Shown piece by piece: positions 27,988-36,436 of a stretch of 64,000 nt of DNA. Under the pieces are notes generated by a model, which worked only from the letters and a program-made list of their open reading frames with translations, made no database searches and was not told the DNA's origin. Position 1 is the first letter of the stretch; each line of letters starts with the position of its first letter. A program made the position numbers and the translations under genes. This DNA comes from Planctomycetota bacterium (GTDB taxonomy: Bacteria > Planctomycetota > UBA1135 > JADKAF01), in contig JADKAF010000001.1 in NCBI GenBank assembly GCA_016719295.1, positions 5,766,001 through 5,830,000 on the forward strand, read 5' to 3'.

Positions 27988-29058
27988 ATGAGCGAGAGCG
28001 AGAACCCGACCGACCCGCGCTCCGAGGAGGAGCGGGTCCGCATCCGCTTCTACGAGCCGGGGGACGAGGAGGGCATCCTCGCGCTCTTCAACGCCGTCTT
28101 CGCCGAGGATGATCCCGGCTACAGGCCGCGCTCGATGGCGCATTGGCGTTGGCAGTTCGGAAGCTGTCCCGCCGGTCGGCAGATCGTCGTCGCGGAGGAG
28201 ATCGACACGGGGCGCATCGTCGCGCAGTACGCGTGCGTTCCGTATCACGTGACCTACCGCGGGCGGCGCGGGATCGCCGGGCAGGGCGTCGATGTGCTCG
28301 TCGCCTCCGAGTATCGGCGCGGCTTGAAGCGCACGGGCCTCTTCCTGCGCACCGCCGAGCGCTACTTCGCGACGTGGGGGATCGCGGGGGCGAACTTCTA
28401 TGGCTACGGCTTTCCGAACCAGAAGGCGTTCCGCATCGGGGTGAAGCGGATGGGCTATCTGCCCGTGTTCTCACCGCTCGAGACGAGCTACCGGAACCTC
28501 TTCCAGTGCGCCGACGACGACGCGGTCGACGCGGCGGATCCGGGCGGCTTCGAGCTACGGCCGATCGAGGCGCTGGAGGGGCAGAGCGCGGAGCAGGTCG
28601 ATCGGCTCTGGGCGCGGATCGAGCCCGAGATCGGGCTCGGCATCGTGCGCGACGCGCGCTACCTCCGCTGGCGCTACCTCGAGTGTCCGGCGGCGCCGTA
28701 TCGGGTGCGCGGGCTCTTCGATGCGGCGGGGGAGCTCCGCGGGGTGGTCGCGCTGCGGCCCGATTGGCAAGGGCCGCCGATCCTGGCACTAGCCGAGCTC
28801 CTCGTGCCGGCCGCGGACCGCGGCGCCCTCGGCGCGTTGCTCTCCCTTGTCTGCCGCGAGGCCCGCGCGAGCGGGCAGCAGCGCCTCGAGCTCTGGCTCC
28901 CGCCGTGGCATCCGCACTTCGAAGCCGTGCGTGGCATGGGCTTCTCCCAGGAGCCTTGCTACTTCCACCTCTGCCTCAAGGTCTACGAGCCCGGGCTGGA
29001 GGAGGCGTGGGCCCGCGAGCACTGGTATTTCTCCATCGGCGACTCGGACATCTATTGA
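27988..29058 (+). CDS. GNAT-family N-acetyltransferase-like protein, two domains
   Basis: 356 residues. The N-terminal half is a GNAT fold (RIRFYEPGDEEGILALFNAV, then IAGQGVDVLVASEYRRGLKRTG as the acetyl-CoA loop, and FYGYGFPNQKAFRIGVKRMG). The second half (ARYLRWRYLECPAAPYRVRG to the end) resembles the C-terminal part of FemAB-like or double-GNAT proteins. The acceptor is unknown. Its start lies 4 nt after the aminotransferase stop, hinting that an amino-group-bearing product of that enzyme may be acylated; this is speculative. Confidence 0.75.
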   Translation: MSESENPTDPRSEEERVRIRFYEPGDEEGILALFNAVFAEDDPGYRPRSMAHWRWQFGSCPAGRQIVVAEEIDTGRIVAQYACVPYHVTYRGRRGIAGQGVDVLVASEYRRGLKRTGLFLRTAERYFATWGIAGANFYGYGFPNQKAFRIGVKRMGYLPVFSPLETSYRNLFQCADDDAVDAADPGGFELRPIEALEGQSAEQVDRLWARIEPEIGLGIVRDARYLRWRYLECPAAPYRVRGLFDAAGELRGVVALRPDWQGPPILALAELLVPAADRGALGALLSLVCREARASGQQRLELWLPPWHPHFEAVRGMGFSQEPCYFHLCLKVYEPGLEEAWAREHWYFSIGDSDIY

Positions 29059-29081
29059 CGAGAGGCTCGCCCGCCTACAAT
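29055..29081 (+). promoter_or_regulatory. possible sigma70-like promoter
   Basis: TTGACG (29055-29060) and TACAAT (29076-29081) match the -35 and -10 consensus well but with a short 15-nt spacer. It overlaps the GNAT stop codon and would serve the secreted-protein gene at 29139. Confidence 0.35.
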
Positions 29082-29138
29082 GCGGGGTGAAGGGCGGGAT
29101 CCCAGTCGGGCCCGCAAGGGCTCGTACGGAGTCGTATC

Positions 29139-30290
29139 TTGCTTTCGTCATCTTTGTCGTGCGCGCGTCGGCGCCGCACGGGCGCTCTTTCTTCGTTCAC
29201 GGCCCTGCTCTGCCTGCTCGCGGTGGATGCCGCGGCGCAGGTCCCCGGCAATCGGAACGGCATCCGGCTCTACAACGAGCCCGAGACCACCTTCCTGCAT
29301 TCGTTCCCGAGCTACTTCACGAGCGGGAACGTGGCTGGTGACTCGCTCTGGCAGCTCTACTCGCGCGACGTGCTGCGGCACGCCTCGGGCGATATGGAGC
29401 TCAGCGCGATCGTGCTGCCCATCTTCGTCCAGAACTACCGCGGTCCGGGCCAGGTGGAGCTGCCCGACCTCGAGCTGCGCGAGACGCGCCAGGCGCCTGG
29501 TGCACCCGCCGGTTGCCTCGAGCCCGATTTCGCGGCGGCGCCGCTGGGCAGCGCCGTGCTCGGCGCGATCACCTTGCCCACCGGCGGCGCCTTCCGCGTC
29601 GAGATCTCGTTGCTGAGCGGCGTCGCTCAGACCGGCATCGCGATCCCGAACGGCGACGCCGCGCTGACGATCCTCGCGACGCCCGGCGAGAGCTCGACCA
29701 CGCCGAACTCCGTGCGCCTGCTCATCTCGCTCGAAGGCAGCGCCGCCGATCGCGCGGGCTGCGGCTTCGGCGCTCTCGGGACGCGCGGTGCCGCGACGCA
29801 GGATCTGGTGCGCCGCCCGCCGCACTTCGAGCTGCAGAGCGAGCTCGCGTTCCGCGAGCCGGTGATGTTCGCCGTGCGCGACGACCCGCGCGGCGGCGTC
29901 GACGAGGGCCGCGGCACGCTCGACTTCCGCATCACGAACGGCGCGCTCATCGGTTGGCGCGCGGAGGCGTTCCAGGGGATCGGCGGTGTGCTGCTGCCGT
30001 TCTTCTCCTTCACCGGCGCCAGCACGCTGCTTCCGATCCAGGGGCAGTTCCTGCTGCTCGATCCGGATCCCTTCCTCGACATGCTGATCATCTTCCAGCA
30101 GGCCGACGCGATCCTCTCGAACGGCGCCGTGCCGCCCGCGACGGACGGAGTGTGGGACACCTTCCTCTTCTCCATCCCGCGCAACCCGCAGCTCCTCGGC
30201 GTCACGCTGAACTGCGCCGCGGTGATCATCGATGCGAACGGCATCACGATCGACGCGACGAACACGGTGACGACGCGGCTCTCGCTCTGA
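29139..30290 (+). CDS. secreted protein of unknown function with shared module
   Basis: 383 residues from a TTG start; the leader (RRRRTGALSSFTALLCLLAV, cut near AAAQ) is a good signal peptide and no ATG lies before it. The middle part has no domain I recognise. The last ~105 residues carry the shared module in a clear form: IQGQFLLLDPDPFLDML, FSIPRNPQ and LLGVTLNCAAVIID, closely matching the end of the 20973 protein. An imperfect palindrome of the GGTGCC family follows 6 nt after its stop. Confidence 0.75.
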   Translation: MLSSSLSCARRRRTGALSSFTALLCLLAVDAAAQVPGNRNGIRLYNEPETTFLHSFPSYFTSGNVAGDSLWQLYSRDVLRHASGDMELSAIVLPIFVQNYRGPGQVELPDLELRETRQAPGAPAGCLEPDFAAAPLGSAVLGAITLPTGGAFRVEISLLSGVAQTGIAIPNGDAALTILATPGESSTTPNSVRLLISLEGSAADRAGCGFGALGTRGAATQDLVRRPPHFELQSELAFREPVMFAVRDDPRGGVDEGRGTLDFRITNGALIGWRAEAFQGIGGVLLPFFSFTGASTLLPIQGQFLLLDPDPFLDMLIIFQQADAILSNGAVPPATDGVWDTFLFSIPRNPQLLGVTLNCAAVIIDANGITIDATNTVTTRLSL

Positions 30291-30296
30291 TCCAAG

Positions 30297-30381
30297 CCGA
30301 AGATGCGGTGCCAGAGCCCGGTCAGAACGGCTGGCGCCGTTCCTACCACCGGAGAGAGCTTCTCTGGCACCGCACCTTCGG
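30297..30381. repeat. degenerate copy of the long palindrome family
   Basis: Outer arms 30297-30316 and 30362-30381 are 20 nt with one mismatch and contain GGTGCCAGAG/CTCTGGCACC, the same core as the perfect palindromes at 39740, 41646 and 48981. The interior has diverged and pairs only in part. It lies between convergent stop codons at 30290 and 30400 and could serve as a terminator. Confidence 0.75.
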
Positions 30382-30399
30382 TCGCTCGACGGGCGTGGA

Positions 30400-30882
30400 T
30401 TACATCCAGGTGATCTGCAGCACGTCCGACAGCTTGATGCAGCCGCGCGGATCGGCGAACGCCCACCAGGTGTAGGTCGAGGTGCCCACGGCGGCGCGAT
30501 CGCAGGGGAGCTGCACGGTGAGGGAGCCGATCCCGCCCGCGTCGGTCTGCAGCGGCACGACGGCCAGCGGGAGGAACGCGAGCGCGCAGCCCAGGTCGCA
30601 GGCGGGCGGCATCGAGATCGGGATCGGCGGCCCCGGCAGGCGCGCATCGGAGATCACGAGCAGCGCAGGGCTCGAGGCCGGCGCGCCGACGACCTCGAGG
30701 CGGAACGCGACGGGCAGCGGAGAGCAGAGCTGCGGCTGGACAGGACAGCGCTGCGTCGGCGGCCGCGAGGTCGAGAGCTGACAGATGGGGCCGAGCGAGC
30801 GGCACTGCGCAGCCACGGGAGACGCCAAGGAGCCGAGGGAAAGGAGCGCGGCGCCGAGGCCGGTGATGAGCTTCGCAGGCAT
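30400..30882 (-). CDS. short secreted protein made mostly of the shared module
   Basis: 160 residues: a signal peptide (LITGLGAALLSLGSLASPVAAQ), a short Cys/Pro-rich linker with paired cysteines (CRSLGPICQLS, RCPVQPQLC), then a ~100-residue domain ending in VGTSTYTWWAFADP and LSDVLQITWM. This is nearly a free-standing copy of the module found at the C terminus of much larger exported proteins here. The function is unknown. It starts 11 nt after the stop of the 30894 gene, so the two are probably in one transcript. Confidence 0.78.
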   Translation of the reverse strand: MPAKLITGLGAALLSLGSLASPVAAQCRSLGPICQLSTSRPPTQRCPVQPQLCSPLPVAFRLEVVGAPASSPALLVISDARLPGPPIPISMPPACDLGCALAFLPLAVVPLQTDAGGIGSLTVQLPCDRAAVGTSTYTWWAFADPRGCIKLSDVLQITWM

Positions 30883-30893
30883 GGTGGGATACC

Positions 30894-31997
30894 TCAGTAC
30901 TCGAAGTTGCGGAAGAAGCGGAGATCCTCCGAGCGCTTGACCGCCATGCCGCGCAGCGAGAGATCGGCGAGCTGCAGGTAGGCGTACATCAGGAAGAAGC
31001 TCGGGAGCGCCTTGGCGATGTCGTTCCGCGCGAGCGACTGCTCGGCCTTCATGCCCGTCGAGTAGGCCGAGGAGAGGAACTTCGTCGCCGCGGCCCAGAG
31101 CACGACTTGGAAGAAGCTCCCCGCACTCCCTTGGTTGTCGATGCCGAAGCGCAGGGCATCGATGAGCGGGAGCAGCTGGCGCAGACGCGTCAGCGCGACC
31201 GGCAGGTCCGGCTCGAAGAGCAGGAAGCACTGGATCGCCGCGATCTCGGGGTAGAACTGGTTCGATAGCTGCAGCAGGAAGGGCAAGGCCACGGGATCGA
31301 AGAGTGCCCCGCTCGCGAGCAGCGAGGCGAAGGCGACCTTGGCGCCGCGGCCCAGATTCGATGCGCCGAAGCCGCAGCGGAAGAGCTCGGCCCAGGGCGA
31401 GACGCTGAGGCTCGCTACGAGCGCGAAGCTCGCCGCCTTGTAGGCGCGTGCGTAGAACTCGATCGCGTTCTGCGTCTGCACGATGCGCAGGGCGGCCCAC
31501 AGCGTCGGGCCGAGCGCGAGAGGAGAGCCGATCGAGCCTTGGCGGTTCGCGGCGTAGGCCCAGAGCTGGTTCTGCGCCCAGAAGATGCCGAGGAAGTAGA
31601 AGTCGAGCGGGTTCGATCCCACGCGATCGATCTCGACGCCGGCTTGCGCGGCCCCGCCTTCGCGACCATCCGTGGGCACGAGCCCTTCGGTGCCGAGGAA
31701 GCCCAGCGTGAGATCGACTTGGTAGCTGCCGCGGCCGATGACCGGCGTCTCGATCACGCCCGAGGCATCGTTCTGCGAGGACTCGAGCACGGCGGCGTAC
31801 TCACCGGGCCCGTACTCGAAGCCCTCGCTGAACTTGGTGCCCGAGAGGTTGGTGGTGAGCTGAAAGGTCTTCGCCAGCTTGGCATCGGCGAACTCGAGGG
31901 CGAGGCGATCCGGCGGGAGCGGCTCCTGCGCTCGGGTGAGAGAGGCGGAACCGAGAAGGGATAGCAGCGAGAGGGCGAGGCGAAGGGGCTGTTCCAT
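30894..31997 (-). CDS. secreted protein of unknown function
   Basis: 367 residues with a signal peptide (LALSLLSLLGSASLTRAQ). The start at 31997 is fixed by a perfect AGGAGG 5 nt upstream, rare in this window. The N-terminal half looks like a beta-sandwich (QNDASGVIETPVIGRGSYQV, FYFLGIFWAQNQLWAY). The C-terminal half is helical and hydrophobic (LLPLIDALRFGIDNQG, PSFFLMYAYLQLADL). I recognise no family. It is followed closely by the short module protein. Confidence 0.72.
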   Translation of the reverse strand: MEQPLRLALSLLSLLGSASLTRAQEPLPPDRLALEFADAKLAKTFQLTTNLSGTKFSEGFEYGPGEYAAVLESSQNDASGVIETPVIGRGSYQVDLTLGFLGTEGLVPTDGREGGAAQAGVEIDRVGSNPLDFYFLGIFWAQNQLWAYAANRQGSIGSPLALGPTLWAALRIVQTQNAIEFYARAYKAASFALVASLSVSPWAELFRCGFGASNLGRGAKVAFASLLASGALFDPVALPFLLQLSNQFYPEIAAIQCFLLFEPDLPVALTRLRQLLPLIDALRFGIDNQGSAGSFFQVVLWAAATKFLSSAYSTGMKAEQSLARNDIAKALPSFFLMYAYLQLADLSLRGMAVKRSEDLRFFRNFEY

Positions 31998-32002
31998 CGA
32001 AT

Positions 32003-32008
32003 CCTCCT
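32003..32008 (-). promoter_or_regulatory. strong Shine-Dalgarno site
   Basis: AGGAGG on the minus strand, 5 nt before the ATG at 31997. It decides that start against the in-frame ATG at 32030 further upstream. Confidence 0.8.
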
Positions 32009-32028
32009 GGGAAACGCGAACCCGATGC

Positions 32029-32034
32029 ATGCTA
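32029..32034 (-). promoter_or_regulatory. putative -10 element TAGCAT
   Basis: TAGCAT on the minus strand, 31 nt before the start at 31997; the same hexamer precedes the genes starting at 3902, 14030 and 35890. Confidence 0.45.
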
Positions 32035-32083
32035 CTCCTCGACGCCGCGGCGCAGCCACGAGGCGTACACGCCCCGCTCGGGA

Positions 32084-35000
32084 TCAGAGGTAGAGGCTGC
32101 GCATGACGTTCGTGACCGGGATTGGCACGGTGCCTGGGTTGGCGAGGTCGAGCACGATGCCCTGGTAGTAGAGGGAGTAGCCGGCGATCTCGGCGGGCAG
32201 CGGGTAGGGGCCCAGCGTGGTCACGCGCGTGGGGGAAGAGATCGGGAACGGCGCGTCCAGGATCAGCAGCGCAGTGAGGCTGTTGCCGATGCCGAGGTTC
32301 ACTAGGCCAGGTAGGACGCTCGGCGCATTGCTCGGCGAGAGCGCGAGGTAGCAGACCGCGCTCGCCGAGAGGTTGCCCCGGTGGACGACGAAGCTCTGCG
32401 TTCCGCTCGCGCGCGGAAACGTCGAGGTGCTGAGCGCGGGGGTCGTCGGCGCCGTCAAGGTCACGGTGAAGCCGTTGCTGGTGCAGGCGGGGTTGATCAC
32501 GCGCACCGTGTATTGCCCCGGCGCCAGCCCCTGCGGCGGATGAAGGTAGAGCGCTTGGTCGCCCGAGGGAAAGAAGACGCCCTCCACGAGCTCTGCGAGA
32601 TCGCGGCTCGTGATCATGCGCGTGCCGAAGAGCACCGCGGTCGCGTCCGAGAGATCCGTGCCCTGCAGGTAGAAGGCGTTGGTGGTGACGGTCGGCAGAG
32701 ATGCAGGGGTGGCGTTCGTCAGCGCGGGGCAGCGCCAGTAGACGATGGACGCGCTGCGCACCGAGCTCAGATTGCCCGCGCGGTCCGCGACGCGAACGTA
32801 GACGATCTTCGTGCCCTCGCTCGTGTTGCCGCCGAGCGCGGGGTTGGTGAGGTCGAAGTCCTGAGCGAAGCCGGTGTAGGGATCGAAGCTGCTCCAGCTC
32901 GTCCCGTTCAGCGAGTACGAGATGATGGACACGCCGCTCGGTGCGTCGCTCGCGCCGAAGCTCAAGTCGACCAGCGGCGTGGTCGTGTAGGTGGCACCGC
33001 CGTCGATCGCGACGGAGAGCAAGCTCGGCGCGATCGTGTCGATCAAGAAGCCGCCGAGGCGCGCGGTCGCGGCGGAGATGTTCCCGAGGCGATCGACGGC
33101 CCGGACCGCGAACCAGTAGGGGTTCGAGCTGCTCGCGAGACCGGGGAAGCTCAGCGTTCGTGGATCGCCGCTCTGGTTGGTCGAGGCGGGCGTCGCGCTC
33201 GGGTTCTGGTCGAAGCTCCAGGCCAAACCCTCGATGCCCGCGCAGCCGACGTCCGTCGCGGCATTCCAGTGGATGCTGAGGTTGGGATCGCGCGACCAGG
33301 CGTTCACGGAGTGGGTGGAGCTGCCGAGGCCGCTAATCGTGGCGGGGGGCTGGCCATCCACGCAGATCGGGATGGCGGTCGACCAGATGGACGTGCGCCC
33401 TTGTGCCGACGCGAACGCGCGTAGGTCGAAGGTGCCCGAGCTGGCGGGTGTCCGCAGCGAGAACGAGAGATCGCGCGAAGCTCCGCTGCCGACCGTCATG
33501 TCTCCGACCGTCGGGAACGGGAACGACCAATAGCCCGTGCCGCCGAAGGCATGCACGATCCCGTCCGCGCTGGTCCGCTGCATGAAGGAGAGCGTCGAGG
33601 TGCCGTAGCTCGCCAGCGCGATGCGGGCGCTCTCGAGATCGATGTTCCCGCTGCCGGCCGAGAGCGTCGCCTGCGCCGTGAAGCTGGAGCTCGGGCGCAG
33701 CAGCGTCGCCGAGGAGCTGAGGTCGAGCTGCATCGGGCCGGTTCCATCGGCGAATCCGAGCGCCACGCACACCGCCCACTTCGCGTTCGTGCCGGGGAAG
33801 ATCGAGTTGCCGTAGACCTTGACCCGCACGCGCCTTCCGGCGCATTGGCTCACGATGCCGAACAATCGGGATTGGCCGAAGAGCGAAAGCACGTTGTCGG
33901 TCGAGCTGCGTATCGGCCAGCCGTCGGTCCCGAGGTTCGAGAAGGGCTCGACATCGAGATAGACCTCGAGGTCGTTCACGCGGGCGTTGCTCCCGCCCGC
34001 CGAGACGGGCGGCTCGACCCAGGTGGCGACGACCTTCATCGTCGCCATGTTGGCCGGGACGTCGATGTCGAAGTACGACCAAGTGAACGGAGCCGCGAGC
34101 GTCCCCGCATAGACCCAGTTCCAGCCGAAGTTGGCGCGGTGGGCATCGACGAGGCCATGACCGACCGTGCCTCCGATGACACCGTTGGTCGAGGTCGCGA
34201 GCAGCAGCGCCTTCACGGCCGCGGGGTTGTATTCGAACCACGCGTTGTTGTCGGCGAGGCTCGCGACGACTCCGGTGACGTGCGGCGCGGCCATGCTCGT
34301 GCCGCTCTTCTGCGTGTACTGATCCGCGGTGCCGGCGAGGCAGGAGGTGATCACGTTGCCGGGCGCCATCAGGTCGGGTTTCTGTCGTCCGTCTCCGACG
34401 CCGAAGTCCGAGAAGGAGCTGCGCGAGCCCGAGCGGCCGTTCGTGTCGGCGAAGACATCGACGGAGCCCACGGTGATCACGTTCTTCGCGGAGCCGGGGG
34501 AGCTGGCGCCGGGGCTCGCGCCTCCATTCGCGGCATTGCCCGCGGAATAGACATAGGTCTGATTGCCGGCGTGGACGAAGCCGTCGATCTGACGCGCTTG
34601 CGCCTCGGTGCCATTCCAGAACGTGCTCCCGGCGCCCCCGCCCCAAGAGTTGTTCACCACCGCGGGCATGCGCCCGCCCGGTGGCGAGAGGAATGCCGAG
34701 TACAGCCAGCCGGGATCTCCGACGCTCGAGCCAGCGCTGCCGGAGTTGTCGAGGAAGCGGCCGATGAAGACGCGCGCGTTGGCATCGCGCCCGAGCGCGG
34801 GAGCCATGCCCATCAGACGCTGATCCCCATTGCCATCGCCGAGGATCGTTCCCGCGACGTGCGTGCCGTGGCCCACCAGGTCGTTGGTCGCGCCGAGGCC
34901 CGTGTTGTCCCACCACCAATACCACTTACCGGCGTAGTCGATGTGCCAGGGATTGCCGTTGATCCCGGTGTCGATGATGCCGACGGCGACGCTCTGGCCG

Positions 35001-35890
35001 GGATAGGTCCCGCGGACGCGATCCTGGTTGATCATCGCGACGCTCTGCGCGTGGTCGCCGCGGTTCTCGATCACGGGCTCGACGAAGAGCACGGCATCGA
35101 GCGCGAGCACGGCGTCCAGCGAAGCCGCGGGGAGCAGGCCGCGATACGAGCGCGTGAGCTCGTCCCAGCTCTCCTCGAGGAAGCCGCGGACAAGGAGCTC
35201 CGCGAGGATCGGTCCGCGCGTGCGCCAGCGCTGCACGGTCTGGACTTCCCCCGGAGCACCGGGGGACGCCGGCAGCACCGGCGCGTCGATCGGCGCGAGG
35301 ACGGATGCGGCGTTGAGCTCGCTCGCGAAGAGGTTGACGTGGACGTGCAGCAGCTCCGTGCCCATCGCGAGCTCTGCCGCGAGTCGCGGAGAGAGCTTCT
35401 GCTGGGGCTCGGGCAATCCGATCCAGCGAATCCAAGACAACCCCGTAAGCTCTTCGAGCGAAGCGTGCGGGACGCGCACCTTCACGCATTGCCAGGGATG
35501 CACGCCCAGATATTCACAGCCGCGCTGCGTGAGCGCATCGACGCGCTCTTGCAGGATCCGTCCCTCGAGCATCACCATCGCATAGCTAGCTCCCGCGGGT
35601 GCCGAGCGCGCACGCTCGAGTAGCACGGGATCGATCCCGGGCGTCGGTCGCCGCGCGCCACCCTGGAGATCGAGAACATAGGGATCGCTGCCGTCCGGAG
35701 GCGCATAGTCGGGGCGCTCCAGCTCCGCGGCCTCGGGCTCGTCTCGCTGGATGGACGTCACCCAGCCGACGATCGGGGCACGTGCTTCGGTCGCGGGAGC
35801 CGGAGTCGTCGTCGGAGGGGCGCTTTCGCCCTGCGCGACGAGCGGCGACGCAAGGCTCGCTACCGCGAGCCAGAGGAGCGCGCTTTTCAT
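32084..35890 (-). CDS. large secreted subtilisin-like (S8) protease
   Basis: 1268 residues with a signal peptide (LLWLAVASLASPLVAQ). A long N-terminal propeptide-like region (~40-290) precedes the S8 domain with Asp307 in VGIIDTG, His341 in GHGTHVAGT and Ser532 in KSGTSMAAPHVTG, so the triad is intact. Next come a P-domain-like/jelly-roll region (~610-720), Fn3 or Big-type beta domains containing RSASIVYW, an IPT-like segment and, at the C terminus, the shared module (IAGYSLYYQGIVLD). It probably degrades extracellular protein. A TAGCAT element lies 29 nt upstream. Confidence 0.92.
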   Translation of the reverse strand: MKSALLWLAVASLASPLVAQGESAPPTTTPAPATEARAPIVGWVTSIQRDEPEAAELERPDYAPPDGSDPYVLDLQGGARRPTPGIDPVLLERARSAPAGASYAMVMLEGRILQERVDALTQRGCEYLGVHPWQCVKVRVPHASLEELTGLSWIRWIGLPEPQQKLSPRLAAELAMGTELLHVHVNLFASELNAASVLAPIDAPVLPASPGAPGEVQTVQRWRTRGPILAELLVRGFLEESWDELTRSYRGLLPAASLDAVLALDAVLFVEPVIENRGDHAQSVAMINQDRVRGTYPGQSVAVGIIDTGINGNPWHIDYAGKWYWWWDNTGLGATNDLVGHGTHVAGTILGDGNGDQRLMGMAPALGRDANARVFIGRFLDNSGSAGSSVGDPGWLYSAFLSPPGGRMPAVVNNSWGGGAGSTFWNGTEAQARQIDGFVHAGNQTYVYSAGNAANGGASPGASSPGSAKNVITVGSVDVFADTNGRSGSRSSFSDFGVGDGRQKPDLMAPGNVITSCLAGTADQYTQKSGTSMAAPHVTGVVASLADNNAWFEYNPAAVKALLLATSTNGVIGGTVGHGLVDAHRANFGWNWVYAGTLAAPFTWSYFDIDVPANMATMKVVATWVEPPVSAGGSNARVNDLEVYLDVEPFSNLGTDGWPIRSSTDNVLSLFGQSRLFGIVSQCAGRRVRVKVYGNSIFPGTNAKWAVCVALGFADGTGPMQLDLSSSATLLRPSSSFTAQATLSAGSGNIDLESARIALASYGTSTLSFMQRTSADGIVHAFGGTGYWSFPFPTVGDMTVGSGASRDLSFSLRTPASSGTFDLRAFASAQGRTSIWSTAIPICVDGQPPATISGLGSSTHSVNAWSRDPNLSIHWNAATDVGCAGIEGLAWSFDQNPSATPASTNQSGDPRTLSFPGLASSSNPYWFAVRAVDRLGNISAATARLGGFLIDTIAPSLLSVAIDGGATYTTTPLVDLSFGASDAPSGVSIISYSLNGTSWSSFDPYTGFAQDFDLTNPALGGNTSEGTKIVYVRVADRAGNLSSVRSASIVYWRCPALTNATPASLPTVTTNAFYLQGTDLSDATAVLFGTRMITSRDLAELVEGVFFPSGDQALYLHPPQGLAPGQYTVRVINPACTSNGFTVTLTAPTTPALSTSTFPRASGTQSFVVHRGNLSASAVCYLALSPSNAPSVLPGLVNLGIGNSLTALLILDAPFPISSPTRVTTLGPYPLPAEIAGYSLYYQGIVLDLANPGTVPIPVTNVMRSLYL

Positions 35891-35919
35891 GATACGGAAT
35901 CCGAGGAGGAGGAACGCCG

Positions 35920-35925
35920 ATGCTA
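35920..35925 (-). promoter_or_regulatory. putative -10 element TAGCAT
   Basis: TAGCAT on the minus strand, 29 nt before the S8 protease start at 35890; one of four identical hexamers at similar positions ahead of secreted-protein genes. Confidence 0.45.
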
Positions 35926-35983
35926 TGCCGTCGCTCGGGATTGCGCATCGGAGCCCTCGCGGCACCCGTCGCGCGCGCTGCTC

Positions 35984-36436
35984 TCAGCGGCCCCCGAACA
36001 GATCTCTCATCCCCTGCTCGAACTCGTCATCCAGGTCAGGCGGCAGCTCGATCTCGTCCGGAGCGGGCGGGCGATGCTTCGGGCGCTTCGAGAGGTCCTT
36101 CGGGGACTTCTTCGGCGCGCGGGGATCGAAGACCGGGGCCTGCCGCTCGAGGAAGAGATCGACGTAGACGCAGCCAGGGTTGGGCGCGATGGGATCCTGC
36201 TCGCCGAAGCGCACCCGGCGCACTCCCGAGCGCGGGTGTCGCTCGAGCTCGCCCAGATACTCGCGCACCACCTTGGGCAACACGGCCTTGCCGCCGCTGC
36301 GCCAGCCGCGGCCGTGGATCACGACGAGGAGGCCGATGCGCTCGCGGTGCGTACGCGCGAGCTCGGCGCGCAGCTTCTCTACGGCTTCTTCGGCCGTGCA
36401 GCCGTGGAGGTCGAGAGTGCGCTCCTCGCGGGTCAT
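35984..36436 (-). CDS. Smr domain protein
   Basis: 150 residues. The Smr core has LDLHGCTAEEAVEKLR, then VVIHGRGWRSGGKAVLPKVV, matching the LDLHG and HGxG motifs of Smr endonuclease-like domains. A Pro/Lys-rich tail (APKKSPKDLSKRPKHRPPAP) and an acidic end follow. Smr domains cleave or bind branched DNA or RNA, for example at stalled ribosomes; this stand-alone form could be of either type. Its ATG overlaps the permease stop (ATGA), so the two are coupled. Confidence 0.88.
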   Translation of the reverse strand: MTREERTLDLHGCTAEEAVEKLRAELARTHRERIGLLVVIHGRGWRSGGKAVLPKVVREYLGELERHPRSGVRRVRFGEQDPIAPNPGCVYVDLFLERQAPVFDPRAPKKSPKDLSKRPKHRPPAPDEIELPPDLDDEFEQGMRDLFGGR

